Shown piece by piece: positions 51,990-59,393 of a stretch of DNA of 59,393 nt. The notes under the pieces are model-generated. The model was not told the origin of the DNA. It searched no databases and worked only from the letters and a program-made list of their open reading frames with translations. Source of the stretch: Verrucomicrobiales bacterium (GTDB taxonomy: Bacteria > Verrucomicrobiota > Verrucomicrobiia > Limisphaerales > UBA9464). Location of the stretch: positions 1 through 59,393 of the forward strand of contig JAIYBC010000027.1 of the NCBI GenBank assembly GCA_027488845.1, in the 5' to 3' direction. The position numbers were made by a program, and so were the translations under genes. Every line of letters starts with the position of its first letter. The first letter of the stretch is position 1.

Positions 51990-53357
51990 ATGCTTCGATT
52001 CGACGTCGTGGTGGTGGGTGGCGGCAGCGCGGGTTATGCGGCGGCCCGGACCCTCGCCGCCGGCGGCCGGCGCACCGCGGTGGTGGACGGCGCCCCGGAA
52101 CTCGGCGGCCTCTGCATCCTGCGCGGCTGCATGCCGACCAAGGCCCTTCTCCACGCCGCCGAACTCCGCCAGGCCATCCGCGAGGCGGAACACTGGGGCA
52201 TCCATGCCGGCGAGGTGCGGATCGACACCGCACGCCTCTTCGGAAGGAAGGACTTCCTGATCCGCGACTTCGCCGGCTACCGCCAGGGCCAGCTGACGGA
52301 CGGACGTTGGGAACTGTTCCGGTCCACCGCGCGGTTCCTGGCTCCACACCGCCTGGAACTGGCCGACGGACGGACGATCGAGGCCGACCACTTCATCCTC
52401 GCGACCGGATCGGAGATCGCGCCGCCGCCGGTCCCCGGACTCGCCGAGGCCGCGCCGCTCACCTCCGACTCGGCCCTCCTGGATCGACCCATTCCGGGTT
52501 CGCTGATCGTCCTCGGCGGCGGTGCGGTGTCCCTGGAGTTCGCCCAGTTCTTCGCCCGCCTCGGCACCCGGGTCACCGTGATCCAACGCGGGCCCCATCT
52601 CCTGTCGGACTTCGATCCCGACGTCGCCGACGAGGTGGCGAAGGCCTTCCGACGCGAAGGCATCGAGGTCTGGACCGGCACCCGGCTGCTCGAGGTGCGT
52701 CGGGAAGGGGCACGGGTCGAAGTCCGCTTCGAACAGGGCGGCGAAGCCCGGAGCGTTTCGGCGGCGGAGGTCTTCCACGGATTGGGGCGCCGTCCGAACA
52801 CGGCCGGCCTGGGTCTGGAGAACGCCGGCGTGGAACTCGACGGCCACCGGATCCGCACCGACGCATCCCAGCGGACCACCGCGCCACACATCCTTGCGGC
52901 CGGGGACTGCTGCGGACCGCACGAGATCGTCCACCTCGCCATCCTGCAGGGAGAAGTCGCGGCGGCGAACGTGCTTGGGCGTCCGCGGACGATGGACTAC
53001 CGGCTCCTGTTGTCGGTGGTCTTCACCGAACCCCAGGCCGCCCAGGTCGGTCTCGGCGAGCGGCAGGCGCTGGCCGCGGGACGGCGCATCCGGACGGCGG
53101 CCTACCCGTTCAACGACCATGGAAAGTCGATGATCCTGGGAGCGCAGGAAGGCTTCGTGAAGCTGATCGTCGACGCCGACACCGGGGAGATCCTGGGCGG
53201 CGCGTGTGTCGGGCCGCAGGGCGGGGAATTGATCCACGAGGTGGTCGTGGCGATGGCCGCCCGGATGACCGCCGCCCAATTCGCCGCGGTGCCGCACTAC
53301 CATCCGACCTTGGCTGAGATCTGGACCTACCCGGCGGAGGAACTGGCAGGCGGGTGA
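51990..53357 (+). CDS. Pyridine nucleotide-disulfide oxidoreductase (class I)
   Basis: The 455-residue flavoprotein belongs to the glutathione reductase/lipoamide dehydrogenase/mercuric reductase family. It has the FAD-binding VVVVGGGSAGYAAARTLAAG, the redox-active pair C42 and C47 (GGLCILRGCMPTKALL), an NAD(P) site (LIVLGGGAVSLEFAQFFARL), the FAD segment ILAAGDCCGP and the C-terminal dimer/acid-base element HYHPTLAEIW. It is not a typical mercuric reductase: no N-terminal metal-binding domain or C-terminal Cys pair. It resembles a dihydrolipoamide-dehydrogenase-like reductase of unknown disulfide substrate. The ATG at 51990 fits the family. Confidence 0.93.
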   Translation: MLRFDVVVVGGGSAGYAAARTLAAGGRRTAVVDGAPELGGLCILRGCMPTKALLHAAELRQAIREAEHWGIHAGEVRIDTARLFGRKDFLIRDFAGYRQGQLTDGRWELFRSTARFLAPHRLELADGRTIEADHFILATGSEIAPPPVPGLAEAAPLTSDSALLDRPIPGSLIVLGGGAVSLEFAQFFARLGTRVTVIQRGPHLLSDFDPDVADEVAKAFRREGIEVWTGTRLLEVRREGARVEVRFEQGGEARSVSAAEVFHGLGRRPNTAGLGLENAGVELDGHRIRTDASQRTTAPHILAAGDCCGPHEIVHLAILQGEVAAANVLGRPRTMDYRLLLSVVFTEPQAAQVGLGERQALAAGRRIRTAAYPFNDHGKSMILGAQEGFVKLIVDADTGEILGGACVGPQGGELIHEVVVAMAARMTAAQFAAVPHYHPTLAEIWTYPAEELAGG

Positions 53358-53360
53358 GTG

Positions 53361-53390
53361 GGCCACGGAGACACGGAAGACACGGGGAAG
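53361..53390 (+). repeat. GGCCACGGAGACACGG repeat
   Basis: ggccacggagacacggaaga and following lies just after the stop of the disulfide reductase gene. Related copies occur at 29990-30007 (direct) and 54781-54811 (inverted). Confidence 0.65.
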
Positions 53391-53513
53391 TGTCTGTTAG
53401 ATTCCAGAGGACAAGAAGTCGAAGTTGGACGGGCAATGAACTGCCTCGGGTAAATTGGCGTCTGTCATGGCAATTCCCACTGAAAGCGGGATGAGGCTCG
53501 AAACCGATCCCAG

Positions 53514-54194
53514 ATGATGTCCTCGCTGACCATGGACAATCGCCTTCGCAGATGGCTTCCAAGCGTCACGCTGGTTGCTTTGGCGTTGGGCGCTGGTGCC
53601 GGTTGGAGGATGGAGTTGGAACTACGCGGTGGTTGGGCCGGCCTGGCGTGGCTTGGCTACTTTCACTGGGCCGTTCCAGTATTCGTTGGAGGCTTCGTCC
53701 TCTGGTCCGCGGTTTTCGGAGAAGTGGAGCGCCGGACCGCGTTATTGGTGACTTTGGTGGGATTTTCGATCGGAGCCTATCTCCTCTGTGTGGTTGCTCT
53801 GGGCCTCTTCTTTGCGACCGGCCCGTCCGCTGCGATCGCCAGCCTCCAACTGGGTATGGGGAACATCGAAATCGGACTTCGCCGCTTCGAAGTGGCGCAT
53901 TGGGCAATCCTTGTGATTTGGCCCCTCATTCCGATTGCGTTTTGCCACCTTCTACGTCGCTTTGGCACACCGATTACCCCTTTCAGGGCAATGTGCTCTT
54001 CGACATTCTTCGTTCTCAGTTGGCCGGTGGCGGTTTTCGTTCGCGGATTCTTCGAGCGAAGCGGATCCTCCGATCTGATCCATGCTCTCAAGAGCGGCTT
54101 TGTTGTTCCATTCCTTGTCGTGTCGCTTGGTATTCCCCTGCTTCGGTTTCCAGCTTTTCCAGGCCTTCGTCTTCCACGGACAGAATCCAACTAG
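53514..54194 (+). CDS. Hypothetical integral membrane protein
   Basis: I do not recognise this 226-residue protein. It has about six hydrophobic segments (for example SVTLVALALGAGAG, FHWAVPVFVGGFVLW, ALLVTLVGFSIGAYLLCVVALGL in two parts, WAILVIWPLIPIAF, TFFVLSWPVAVF, VPFLVVSLGIPLL), so it is a small polytopic inner-membrane protein. The base composition is less GC-rich than the core genes around it, and together with the next gene it lies between inverted copies of a dispersed repeat (53361 and 54781). The start may be either of the ATGs at 53514/53517. Confidence 0.6.
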   Translation: MMSSLTMDNRLRRWLPSVTLVALALGAGAGWRMELELRGGWAGLAWLGYFHWAVPVFVGGFVLWSAVFGEVERRTALLVTLVGFSIGAYLLCVVALGLFFATGPSAAIASLQLGMGNIEIGLRRFEVAHWAILVIWPLIPIAFCHLLRRFGTPITPFRAMCSSTFFVLSWPVAVFVRGFFERSGSSDLIHALKSGFVVPFLVVSLGIPLLRFPAFPGLRLPRTESN

Positions 54195-54210
54195 AGATTG
54201 AATCAATTCC

Positions 54211-54228
54211 ATTGGGGACAGGTCCGGC
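54211..54228 (-). repeat. GGACAGGTCC element
   Basis: attggggacaggtccggc resembles the inverted REP-like core near 1055-1076 (ggggacatgtccg). It lies in the spacer between two hypothetical genes. Confidence 0.4.
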
Positions 54229-54267
54229 GGCGAGGGTCTCTGAAGTTCCTTCTCAACAAGCACTACC

Positions 54268-54684
54268 ATGAAACCACTCTTCGTCTTCACCCTTTTGGTT
54301 GTGCCTCTCCTTGTCGCCATGGGGGTGGGTGATTCGGATGGGTTCAACCTGAGTTATCCTGCCAAGAAGCACTGGTCGGCCCGGCAACTGTATCAGGCGG
54401 ACGGATCTTCGAGTGCGAAACAGGAGGTCATCGGCCAGTTCGTGCTGCTCGATGTGGTGGTCGTGATCGAGCGGGAGGTTCCGCTGGTGGATATCGTGGT
54501 TCCGAAGGAGTTGGCAGAGGGTTCCGCACGTCCATCCCGGGTCATCCAAGCACACCTGATCAGTGCCACCACCATGGCGTCGTCGCTCAAGAAGGGCGAA
54601 AGGCACCGCATCGAAGGCATCCTCGTCGATGAAGGATTTGGTGCCTACACGATCTACCTCCACCGCGCTCAACCGAGTCGCTGA
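54268..54684 (+). CDS. Small exported hypothetical protein
   Basis: I do not recognise this 138-residue protein. Residues 1-19 form a signal peptide (FVFTLLVVPLLVAMGVG), and the body is rich in beta-type Val/Ile (IGQFVLLDVVVVIEREVPLV), suggesting a compact periplasmic beta protein. It lies 73 bases downstream of the membrane protein gene on the same strand, so the two may act together. Neither has a recognised family, and both sit between inverted copies of the GGCCACGGAGACACGG repeat. Confidence 0.55.
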   Translation: MKPLFVFTLLVVPLLVAMGVGDSDGFNLSYPAKKHWSARQLYQADGSSSAKQEVIGQFVLLDVVVVIEREVPLVDIVVPKELAEGSARPSRVIQAHLISATTMASSLKKGERHRIEGILVDEGFGAYTIYLHRAQPSR

Positions 54685-54755
54685 ACCTCAGGCTGCGAGC
54701 CTCTGTGGACCGTGACCGGATTTGAGTCGAGGCGAGAGACTCGCGACCTCGTCTC

Positions 54756-55112
54756 CTACGGCGTGCCGGGGGAGTCGGATTTCTCCGTGTCCTCCGTGCC
54801 TCCGTGGCCAGCCCCGCAGCGTCTCAACCGCACCCAGGTGGCGCCTTCGCCGCCGTGGGCTGGGGAGGCGGGGGACATGGATTCGATTTCCGGGATCCGT
54901 GGCAGCAACGCCAGCACGCCGGCCTTCAATGCGCCGGTTCCCCGGCCGTGGATCACCCGGACCTCCAGGATCCCCCGGGCAACGCACTCGCGCAGGTACT
55001 CCGGCAACAGCTCGCCGATCTCCCGAGGTCGGAATGTGTGCAGGTCCAACTCCCCGGTGATCGGCAAGGGCACCGGTTCGTCGAAGTCAGGCGGGTCGGT
55101 TTCGGATGGCAT
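54756..55112 (-). CDS. Smr-domain protein
   Basis: The 118-residue protein contains a small MutS-related (Smr) domain, a nucleic-acid-binding or nicking module. Seen elements are GELDLHTFRPREIGELLPEY (the LDLH motif) and VRVIHGRGTGALKAGV (the HGxG motif). It is a stand-alone Smr protein rather than part of MutS2. The last 20 or so residues (GHGGTEDTEKSDSPG) are the translation of an inverted GGCCACGGAGACACGG-type repeat, so the repeat's insertion has altered the C-terminus. Confidence 0.87.
   Translation of the reverse strand: MPSETDPPDFDEPVPLPITGELDLHTFRPREIGELLPEYLRECVARGILEVRVIHGRGTGALKAGVLALLPRIPEIESMSPASPAHGGEGATWVRLRRCGAGHGGTEDTEKSDSPGTP
54781..54811 (-). repeat. Inverted GGCCACGGAGACACGG repeat, inside the smr 3' end
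   Basis: On the minus strand this reads tggccacggaggcacggagg and then acacggagaaa. It matches 53361-53390 in opposite orientation and forms part of the coding sequence of the Smr protein. Confidence 0.6.
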
Positions 55113-55224
55113 CGGGCGTGTACGACAGGATCCGGCGCCGGGAGGGCCGTCCGTCCTGAACCGAGTGTAACCGGATGCGATGTTCTCGGTCAGCGGAGTT
55201 CGTCACCACAATCAGATCTCCCAG

Positions 55225-55749
55225 ATGAATCCTACCCAGATCCTGACCTTCGTCGCCGCGGTCGGCCTCGTTTCGGCCGCGCGCGCGGACATCGACTTCT
55301 CCAAGCTTCCTCCGGCTGCGGCCAAGAAGGGAGTGACCTTCGAAAAGGACATCAAACCCCTGTTCGAGGCCTCCTGTTTCCGTTGCCACGGTGAGGAACG
55401 CCAGAAGGGCGGTCTCCGCGTCGACAGCCTCAAGGCCGTGCTCGAGGGCGGCGAGGAGGGCAAGGTTGTCGTCCCCGGCAAGATCAAGGAAAGCAGCCTG
55501 CTCGTGTCGGTGTCCGGCCTGGATCCCGAGAAGTCCATGCCGCCCAAGAAGAAAGGCGGGCCCGGCGGCCCCGGTGGACGAGGCCCGGGTGGTCCCGGTG
55601 GCGGACCGGGCGGACCTGGTGGAGGGCGTCCTCCCGGTGGACCCGGAGGCGGTGGCCCTGGCGGCGGCGGATTCGGTGCGCCTCCCAAGGACCTGACCCC
55701 GGAGCAGGTCGGACTCGTCCGCGCTTGGATCGAGCAGGGCGCGAAGTGA
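55225..55749 (+). CDS. Planctomycete-type cytochrome c protein with Gly/Pro-rich insert
   Basis: The 174-residue exported protein has a signal peptide (about 1-21, ending SAARA) and a PSCyt1-type cytochrome domain: haem-binding CxxCH at C51-F-R-C54-H55 (ASCFRCHGEERQKGGLRVDS) and SLLVSVSGLDPEKSMPPKKK with a candidate axial Met. A Gly/Pro repeat of about 45 residues (about 113-158) is inserted before the final helix LTPEQVGLVRAWIEQG, which closes the fold. The next gene on the same strand (55932) carries the same domain in a larger protein, so the two may work together. The ATG at 55225 gives the signal peptide. Confidence 0.87.
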   Translation: MNPTQILTFVAAVGLVSAARADIDFSKLPPAAAKKGVTFEKDIKPLFEASCFRCHGEERQKGGLRVDSLKAVLEGGEEGKVVVPGKIKESSLLVSVSGLDPEKSMPPKKKGGPGGPGGRGPGGPGGGPGGPGGGRPPGGPGGGGPGGGGFGAPPKDLTPEQVGLVRAWIEQGAK

Positions 55750-55761
55750 GTTGGGGTGGGG

Positions 55762-55804
55762 CGTTGAACGGTTGAAGGGCCGAGGGGTTGAAGCGTTGAA
55801 GGGC
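55762..55804. repeat. Degenerate GTTGAAGGG tandem repeat, second block
   Basis: cgttgaacggttgaagggcc and following repeats the motif seen at 15198-15243. It lies between two co-oriented cytochrome genes. Confidence 0.6.
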
Positions 55805-55931
55805 GCTTTGCAGCCTGATGGCGGTCCCGGCCGCTGACTTCGGAGAACGCACGTAGCCCCCGGCTCCGGTTTCGGGCCAAGAATCTTTCCGAATCGAAAG
55901 CGATGGGGCAGCGTCCCGGGGATCCACTGGG

Positions 55932-58900
55932 ATGCTGCCCTTTCTTCCATTTTCCAGACCGCTGCGGGTTGGCGTCGTCACGCTGGTCGTGGCGTGGGCG
56001 TCGGGTGTCGGGTTGCGTTCGGCGGAAGCGGACCGATCGGACTTCTTCGAGCGCAGGATCCGGCCGGTGCTGGTCGAGCGGTGCGAGGAGTGCCACAGCG
56101 TGGCTTCCGGAAAGAAGAAGGGCGGCCTGCTGCTCGACAGCCGTGCCGGACTCCTGGCGGGTGGTGACACGCGGGCTGCGGTGGTGCCGGGCGATCCGCA
56201 GAAGAGCCTGCTCATGGAGGCGGTCCGCTACGGGAACCACGACCTGCAGATGCCTCCCAAGGGCCGCCTACCGGACGCGACGATCGCCGACCTGGAGCGC
56301 TGGATCGCCGACGGCGCGTTCGATCCGCGTTTGCCACGAAGCGGGAGCGCATCGTCCACACCGGGCGCGTCCAACGCGGAGGCAGGATCCCATTGGGCCT
56401 TCCAACCACTGCGGCGGACTCCACCGCCGGCGGGATCCGCGGCCCACCCGATCGACCGCTTCATCGAGGCCCGGTTGAACGAGGCCGGTCTCCGTTCCAC
56501 GCCGGAGGCGGATCGCCGGACGCTGCTGCGCCGCCTTTCGTACGACCTCACCGGGCTCCCGCCGTCGCCTGCACTGCAGGAGGCCTTCCTGAAGGGATCG
56601 GGAGTCGACGACGACGTCGCCTGGATCGAGCGTCTGATGGCTTCGCCGGCCTACGGCGAGCGTTGGGGGCGCTGGTGGCTGGACGTCGCGCGCTATGCCG
56701 ACACCAACGGCCAGGACGAGAACAAGGTCATGGCCAACGCATGGCGCTACCGCGACTGGGTCGTGCGGGCATTCAACCGCAACCTGCCGTTCGACCAGTT
56801 CATCACGGAGCAGTTGGCCGGCGACCTCCTGTCGACCCATGGCGTGACGGAGCCGGAGGTGTTCGACCGCTGGACGGCCACCGGCTTCCTGGTGTTGGGG
56901 CCCAAGATGCTGGCCGAGCAGGACAAGCCGAAGCTGGTGATGGACCTGGTGGACGAACAGATCGACGTCGTCGGCCGGGCCTTCCTGGGGCTGACGGTCA
57001 GTTGTGCGCGCTGCCACGACCACAAGTTCGATCCCGTTCCGACCCGGGACTACTACGCCCTGGCGGGGATCTTCAAGAGCACCAAGACGATGGCCAACCT
57101 GGACTTCGTCTCGCGGTTCAACGAGCGTCGCGTCTCGGATGCGGCGCGGGTCGCGGCAGTGGAGGCACACGCGGCCGAGCTGTCCCGGCTCGAGGCCGAA
57201 CTCAAGTCGGCCACTGCCGCTGCAAAGACCGGCCTGATCGACCGCTGGACCTCGGCGGTTGCGGAGTTGCTGAGGAAGCCGGACGCCGGGACGGAAGCGT
57301 TGCCTCCGGAGGCGGTGAAGCGGTTGAGGGCCGTCCTGGCCGACACCAACGACGCGGGTGGCATCGCGGCGACGTTGCGTCGATGGACCTCGGGTGCGGT
57401 TCCCCTGGAGGAATTGCTGCGGAAAACGGGATCCAGCAACGGAATGGCGGGAATCCGTCTCGGTCCGGGTCGGACGGGGGCGGCGTTCCTTGCCGACGGA
57501 TCGAACCAGATCGAGGCGCCGCACCGTGATGAACTGGAGCCGGCCCGACTCACCGTCGAGGCCTGGGTCCGCCCGGATGTTCTCCCGACCGAGGGCGAAA
57601 CCCGCCGTTGGCTGGTCTCGAAGGGGGCCAACGAGTGGGCCGAAGGACATTACGCCCTGGTGATCGACGGTTCCCGGGCGGGGGCCTACCTCAACATCGG
57701 CGGCGGACCGGAGAAGGTCTTCGCCGCGTGGTCGGCGCCGGGAGTCCTTGAGGCGGACCGTTGGCGGCATCTGGCGATGACCTTCGACGGCCAGGTGCTG
57801 CGGGTCTTCGTGGACGGCGTTTCGGTGGCGGAGGCCCCGGTGGCCCGCGAACGGAACCGTGGCGTGGGGCCGCTCGTGGTGGGCCGTCGGCCGGATGGGT
57901 ATGTCGGATTCCGCGGCGCGCTCGACGGGATCCGCGTCCATGCGCGCGCCTTGGAAGCCGCGGAGCTGAAGGCGGCCTTCGAGAACCCGGGAAAGCCGGG
58001 GAGTGGCGCCTTGATCGCCGGGTGGGAGTTCGACGAACTGGACGAAGCCGGGAAGCTGGCCGTGGCGGAAGCGGAGACCCGGCGGTTCCTGAACGGACCG
58101 GAGGGGCTTCTCACGCCGCCGAAGGAATTCCGTGCCCTGCTGGCGGAACCTAGGAGACGGGAGTTGGAGACGTTGGAAGCGAAGTTGCAGCGCGTCCGCA
58201 CCAACACGCCGCCTCCGGTCGAGTATGCCTTGGCGGTCGAGGAAGCGTCGGTGGTGGACCTGCCGGTGCACATCCGTGGCAGCCACCTGAACCCGGCCAA
58301 GGAACCGGTTCCGCGGGGATTCGTGCGGGTCGCGCACCGCGGCGGTTCCGTAGCCCTGCCGAAGGATCGCAGCGGGCGACTGGAATTGGCGGAATGGCTG
58401 ACCGGGCCGGAGAACCCGCTTACGGCGCGGGTGATCGTGAATCGGGTCTGGCAGGCGCATTTCGGCGAGGGACTGGTTCGGACGCCGGACAACTTCGGCC
58501 TGCGCGGCGAGAAGCCGACCCATCCGGAGCTGCTCGACTGGCTGGCCGCGGAGTTCATCGCCTCAGGTTGGGATCTGAAGCGCCTGCATCGGCTCATCCT
58601 GACCAGCGGGACCTGGCGTCGCGCTGGTCGAGGACATCCCGATTTCGATCCGGAGACGGCGACCCGGGATCCGGACAACCGGCTCTTGTCTTGGTTCCCG
58701 AGACAGCGGCTGGAGGCGGAGATGGTGCGCGATGCGTTGCTGCTCGTCTCGGGCCGGTTGGACGCGTCCATCGGCGGCTCCCTGGTGTCGTGGAAGAACG
58801 ACGAGTACACGCCCGAGGATTCCGTGAGTGCGGGTTCGGTGCGCCGGTCGCTCTACCTGCCGGTGGTGCGGGACCGGGTGTACGACATGTTCACCATCTT

Positions 58901-59234
58901 CGACTTCGCGAACCCGAGCGTGGGCACGTCGCGTCGGACGCCGACCGTCGTTTCCCACCAGGCATTGTTCTTCCTCAACAGCCCGCTGGTGCGGGAGTGC
59001 TCCTCGGCATTGGCGGACCGGCTGCTCGCGCTTCCGGGGAACGATTCCGTCCTGCGTCTCCGGGAAGCCCATCTCCTTGCGCTGGGACGTCCGCCGAGCC
59101 CGGCCGAGACCGACCGGGCGATGCGCTTCCTGCAGGCCTCCTCCCGGCCTGAGGCGCCCGATGCGGAACGCCGCGCCTGGGCAGCCTGGTGTCAGGTCCT
59201 GCTCGCCTCGAACGAGTTCCTCTACCGGGACTGA
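55932..59234 (+). CDS. PSCyt1/DUF1549/LamG/DUF1553 secreted protein
   Basis: The 1100-residue protein is the large planctomycete/verrucomicrobial cytochrome-like protein. A signal peptide is followed by PSCyt1 with CxxCH (C51-E-E-C54-H55), DUF1549 (PSCyt2, about 175-385: LLRRLSYDLTGLPPSPALQE, RYADTNGQDE and SCARCHDHKFDPVPTRDYYA), a LamG/concanavalin domain (about 520-690: LTVEAWVRPDVLP, WRHLAMTFDGQVLRVFVDGV) and DUF1553 (PSD1, about 815-1090: LAEWLTGPENPLTARVIVNR, SLYLPVVRD). Such proteins usually sit upstream of a DUF1501 gene and are thought to act in polysaccharide degradation at the cell surface, but this is unproven. The DUF1501 partner would lie beyond the right edge. Confidence 0.94.
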   Translation: MLPFLPFSRPLRVGVVTLVVAWASGVGLRSAEADRSDFFERRIRPVLVERCEECHSVASGKKKGGLLLDSRAGLLAGGDTRAAVVPGDPQKSLLMEAVRYGNHDLQMPPKGRLPDATIADLERWIADGAFDPRLPRSGSASSTPGASNAEAGSHWAFQPLRRTPPPAGSAAHPIDRFIEARLNEAGLRSTPEADRRTLLRRLSYDLTGLPPSPALQEAFLKGSGVDDDVAWIERLMASPAYGERWGRWWLDVARYADTNGQDENKVMANAWRYRDWVVRAFNRNLPFDQFITEQLAGDLLSTHGVTEPEVFDRWTATGFLVLGPKMLAEQDKPKLVMDLVDEQIDVVGRAFLGLTVSCARCHDHKFDPVPTRDYYALAGIFKSTKTMANLDFVSRFNERRVSDAARVAAVEAHAAELSRLEAELKSATAAAKTGLIDRWTSAVAELLRKPDAGTEALPPEAVKRLRAVLADTNDAGGIAATLRRWTSGAVPLEELLRKTGSSNGMAGIRLGPGRTGAAFLADGSNQIEAPHRDELEPARLTVEAWVRPDVLPTEGETRRWLVSKGANEWAEGHYALVIDGSRAGAYLNIGGGPEKVFAAWSAPGVLEADRWRHLAMTFDGQVLRVFVDGVSVAEAPVARERNRGVGPLVVGRRPDGYVGFRGALDGIRVHARALEAAELKAAFENPGKPGSGALIAGWEFDELDEAGKLAVAEAETRRFLNGPEGLLTPPKEFRALLAEPRRRELETLEAKLQRVRTNTPPPVEYALAVEEASVVDLPVHIRGSHLNPAKEPVPRGFVRVAHRGGSVALPKDRSGRLELAEWLTGPENPLTARVIVNRVWQAHFGEGLVRTPDNFGLRGEKPTHPELLDWLAAEFIASGWDLKRLHRLILTSGTWRRAGRGHPDFDPETATRDPDNRLLSWFPRQRLEAEMVRDALLLVSGRLDASIGGSLVSWKNDEYTPEDSVSAGSVRRSLYLPVVRDRVYDMFTIFDFANPSVGTSRRTPTVVSHQALFFLNSPLVRECSSALADRLLALPGNDSVLRLREAHLLALGRPPSPAETDRAMRFLQASSRPEAPDAERRAWAAWCQVLLASNEFLYRD

Positions 59235-59393
59235 GCCGAAACGATTCCGAGGGAGCAGGGACTGGCCTCACGCCAAGAACCGACCCCAACCGATTGGGGT
59301 GTTTTGCTGCAATGAACTTGGTAGATCGAGCGTAGCCGGCGTTCGGGCAGCGTGGCCGCTAGCGGTTTGGTGCCTTCAGTGCCCGTCGCGAAG
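59235..59393. other. Right-edge non-coding stretch
   Basis: After the stop of the PSD1 protein gene no gene is visible in the last 159 bases. ccccaaccgattggggtgtt at 59282-59301 can form a short hairpin (ccccaa/ttgggg) followed by tgttttgc, a plausible terminator for that gene. Confidence 0.4.
59282..59306 (+). terminator. Candidate terminator after the PSD1 gene
   Basis: ccccaa (59282-59287) and ttgggg (59292-59297) form a stem around a short loop, and tgttttg follows. The stem is short but its position, about 50 bases after the stop codon, fits. Confidence 0.45.

Noticed and set aside
51990-53357. Mercuric reductase
   Set aside because: The protein has the family redox pair but lacks the N-terminal metal-binding domain and C-terminal vicinal cysteines, and no mer genes are nearby; it is described only as a class I disulfide oxidoreductase.

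Overview
The window looks like a chromosomal segment of a Verrucomicrobiota bacterium (class Verrucomicrobiae, probably a Pedosphaera/Limisphaera-like soil or sediment lineage). This is inferred from the combination of high GC, planctomycete/verrucomicrobial-type secreted proteins (PSCyt1/DUF1549/DUF1553, DUF1552, CotH/lamin-tail, FG-GAP, PEP-CTERM), a giant propeller sensor kinase, a REP-associated (RAYT) transposase and many short dispersed intergenic repeats. No rRNA, tRNA, CRISPR or phage module was recognised.

Layout. 1-1360: a small AT-richer islet with one hypothetical gene, bracketed by 32-bp direct repeats and followed by REP-like elements. 1361-6523: MoxR ATPase, metG, xylA and a RAYT transposase. 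6600-10445: a NarL-type response regulator and its propeller/Y_Y_Y histidine kinase. 10748-15118: two hypothetical proteins, trmL, then truA-ruvX-nagB. 15345-18598: an unassigned radical SAM protein and a YjhG-type aldonate dehydratase. 18688-26920: exported proteins (PEP-CTERM protein, outer-membrane barrel, Ig-domain protein, CotH protein) and a conspicuous 44-bp palindrome. 27212-29984: ilvN, an exported glutathione peroxidase, rsmD and a class A beta-lactamase-like hydrolase. 30172-34278: DUF1552 protein, S8 protease and an Ig-domain protein. 34313-42574: a one-directional array of eleven genes. 42674-44838: a glycosyltransferase pair. 44870-50981: a barrel protein and small partner, an orphan cysN, an FG-GAP protein and an isochorismatase/ThuA fusion. 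51166-55112: DUF2071 protein, flavin disulfide reductase, two accessory hypotheticals and an Smr protein. 55225-59234: two planctomycete-type cytochrome proteins.

The most interesting part is 34313-42574. One half (36163-37437 DUF3570 barrel, ApbE, TlpA-like thioredoxin, DUF4266 lipoprotein) is the recognised DUF3570/DUF4266/ApbE set, thought to be an extracytoplasmic flavin/redox system. Directly upstream, in the same orientation, lies what looks like a diverged second version: ECF sigma factor, membrane anti-sigma-like protein, DUF547 protein, a 75-residue Cys-tailed lipoprotein, a TlpA-like thioredoxin, an outer-membrane barrel and a second thioredoxin with an extra C-terminal domain. The two lipoproteins have the same length, the same lipobox Cys position and a similar Gly/Ala-Cys tail. 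A 13-bp element with an ECF-like GGAAAC core lies upstream of both half-operons. The proposal is an ECF-controlled cell-envelope redox module with a duplicated, re-specialised arm.

Other themes are a shared C-terminal domain on at least four exported proteins (possible sorting or anchoring domain) and an unusual load of short repeats placed directly after stop codons or before start codons.
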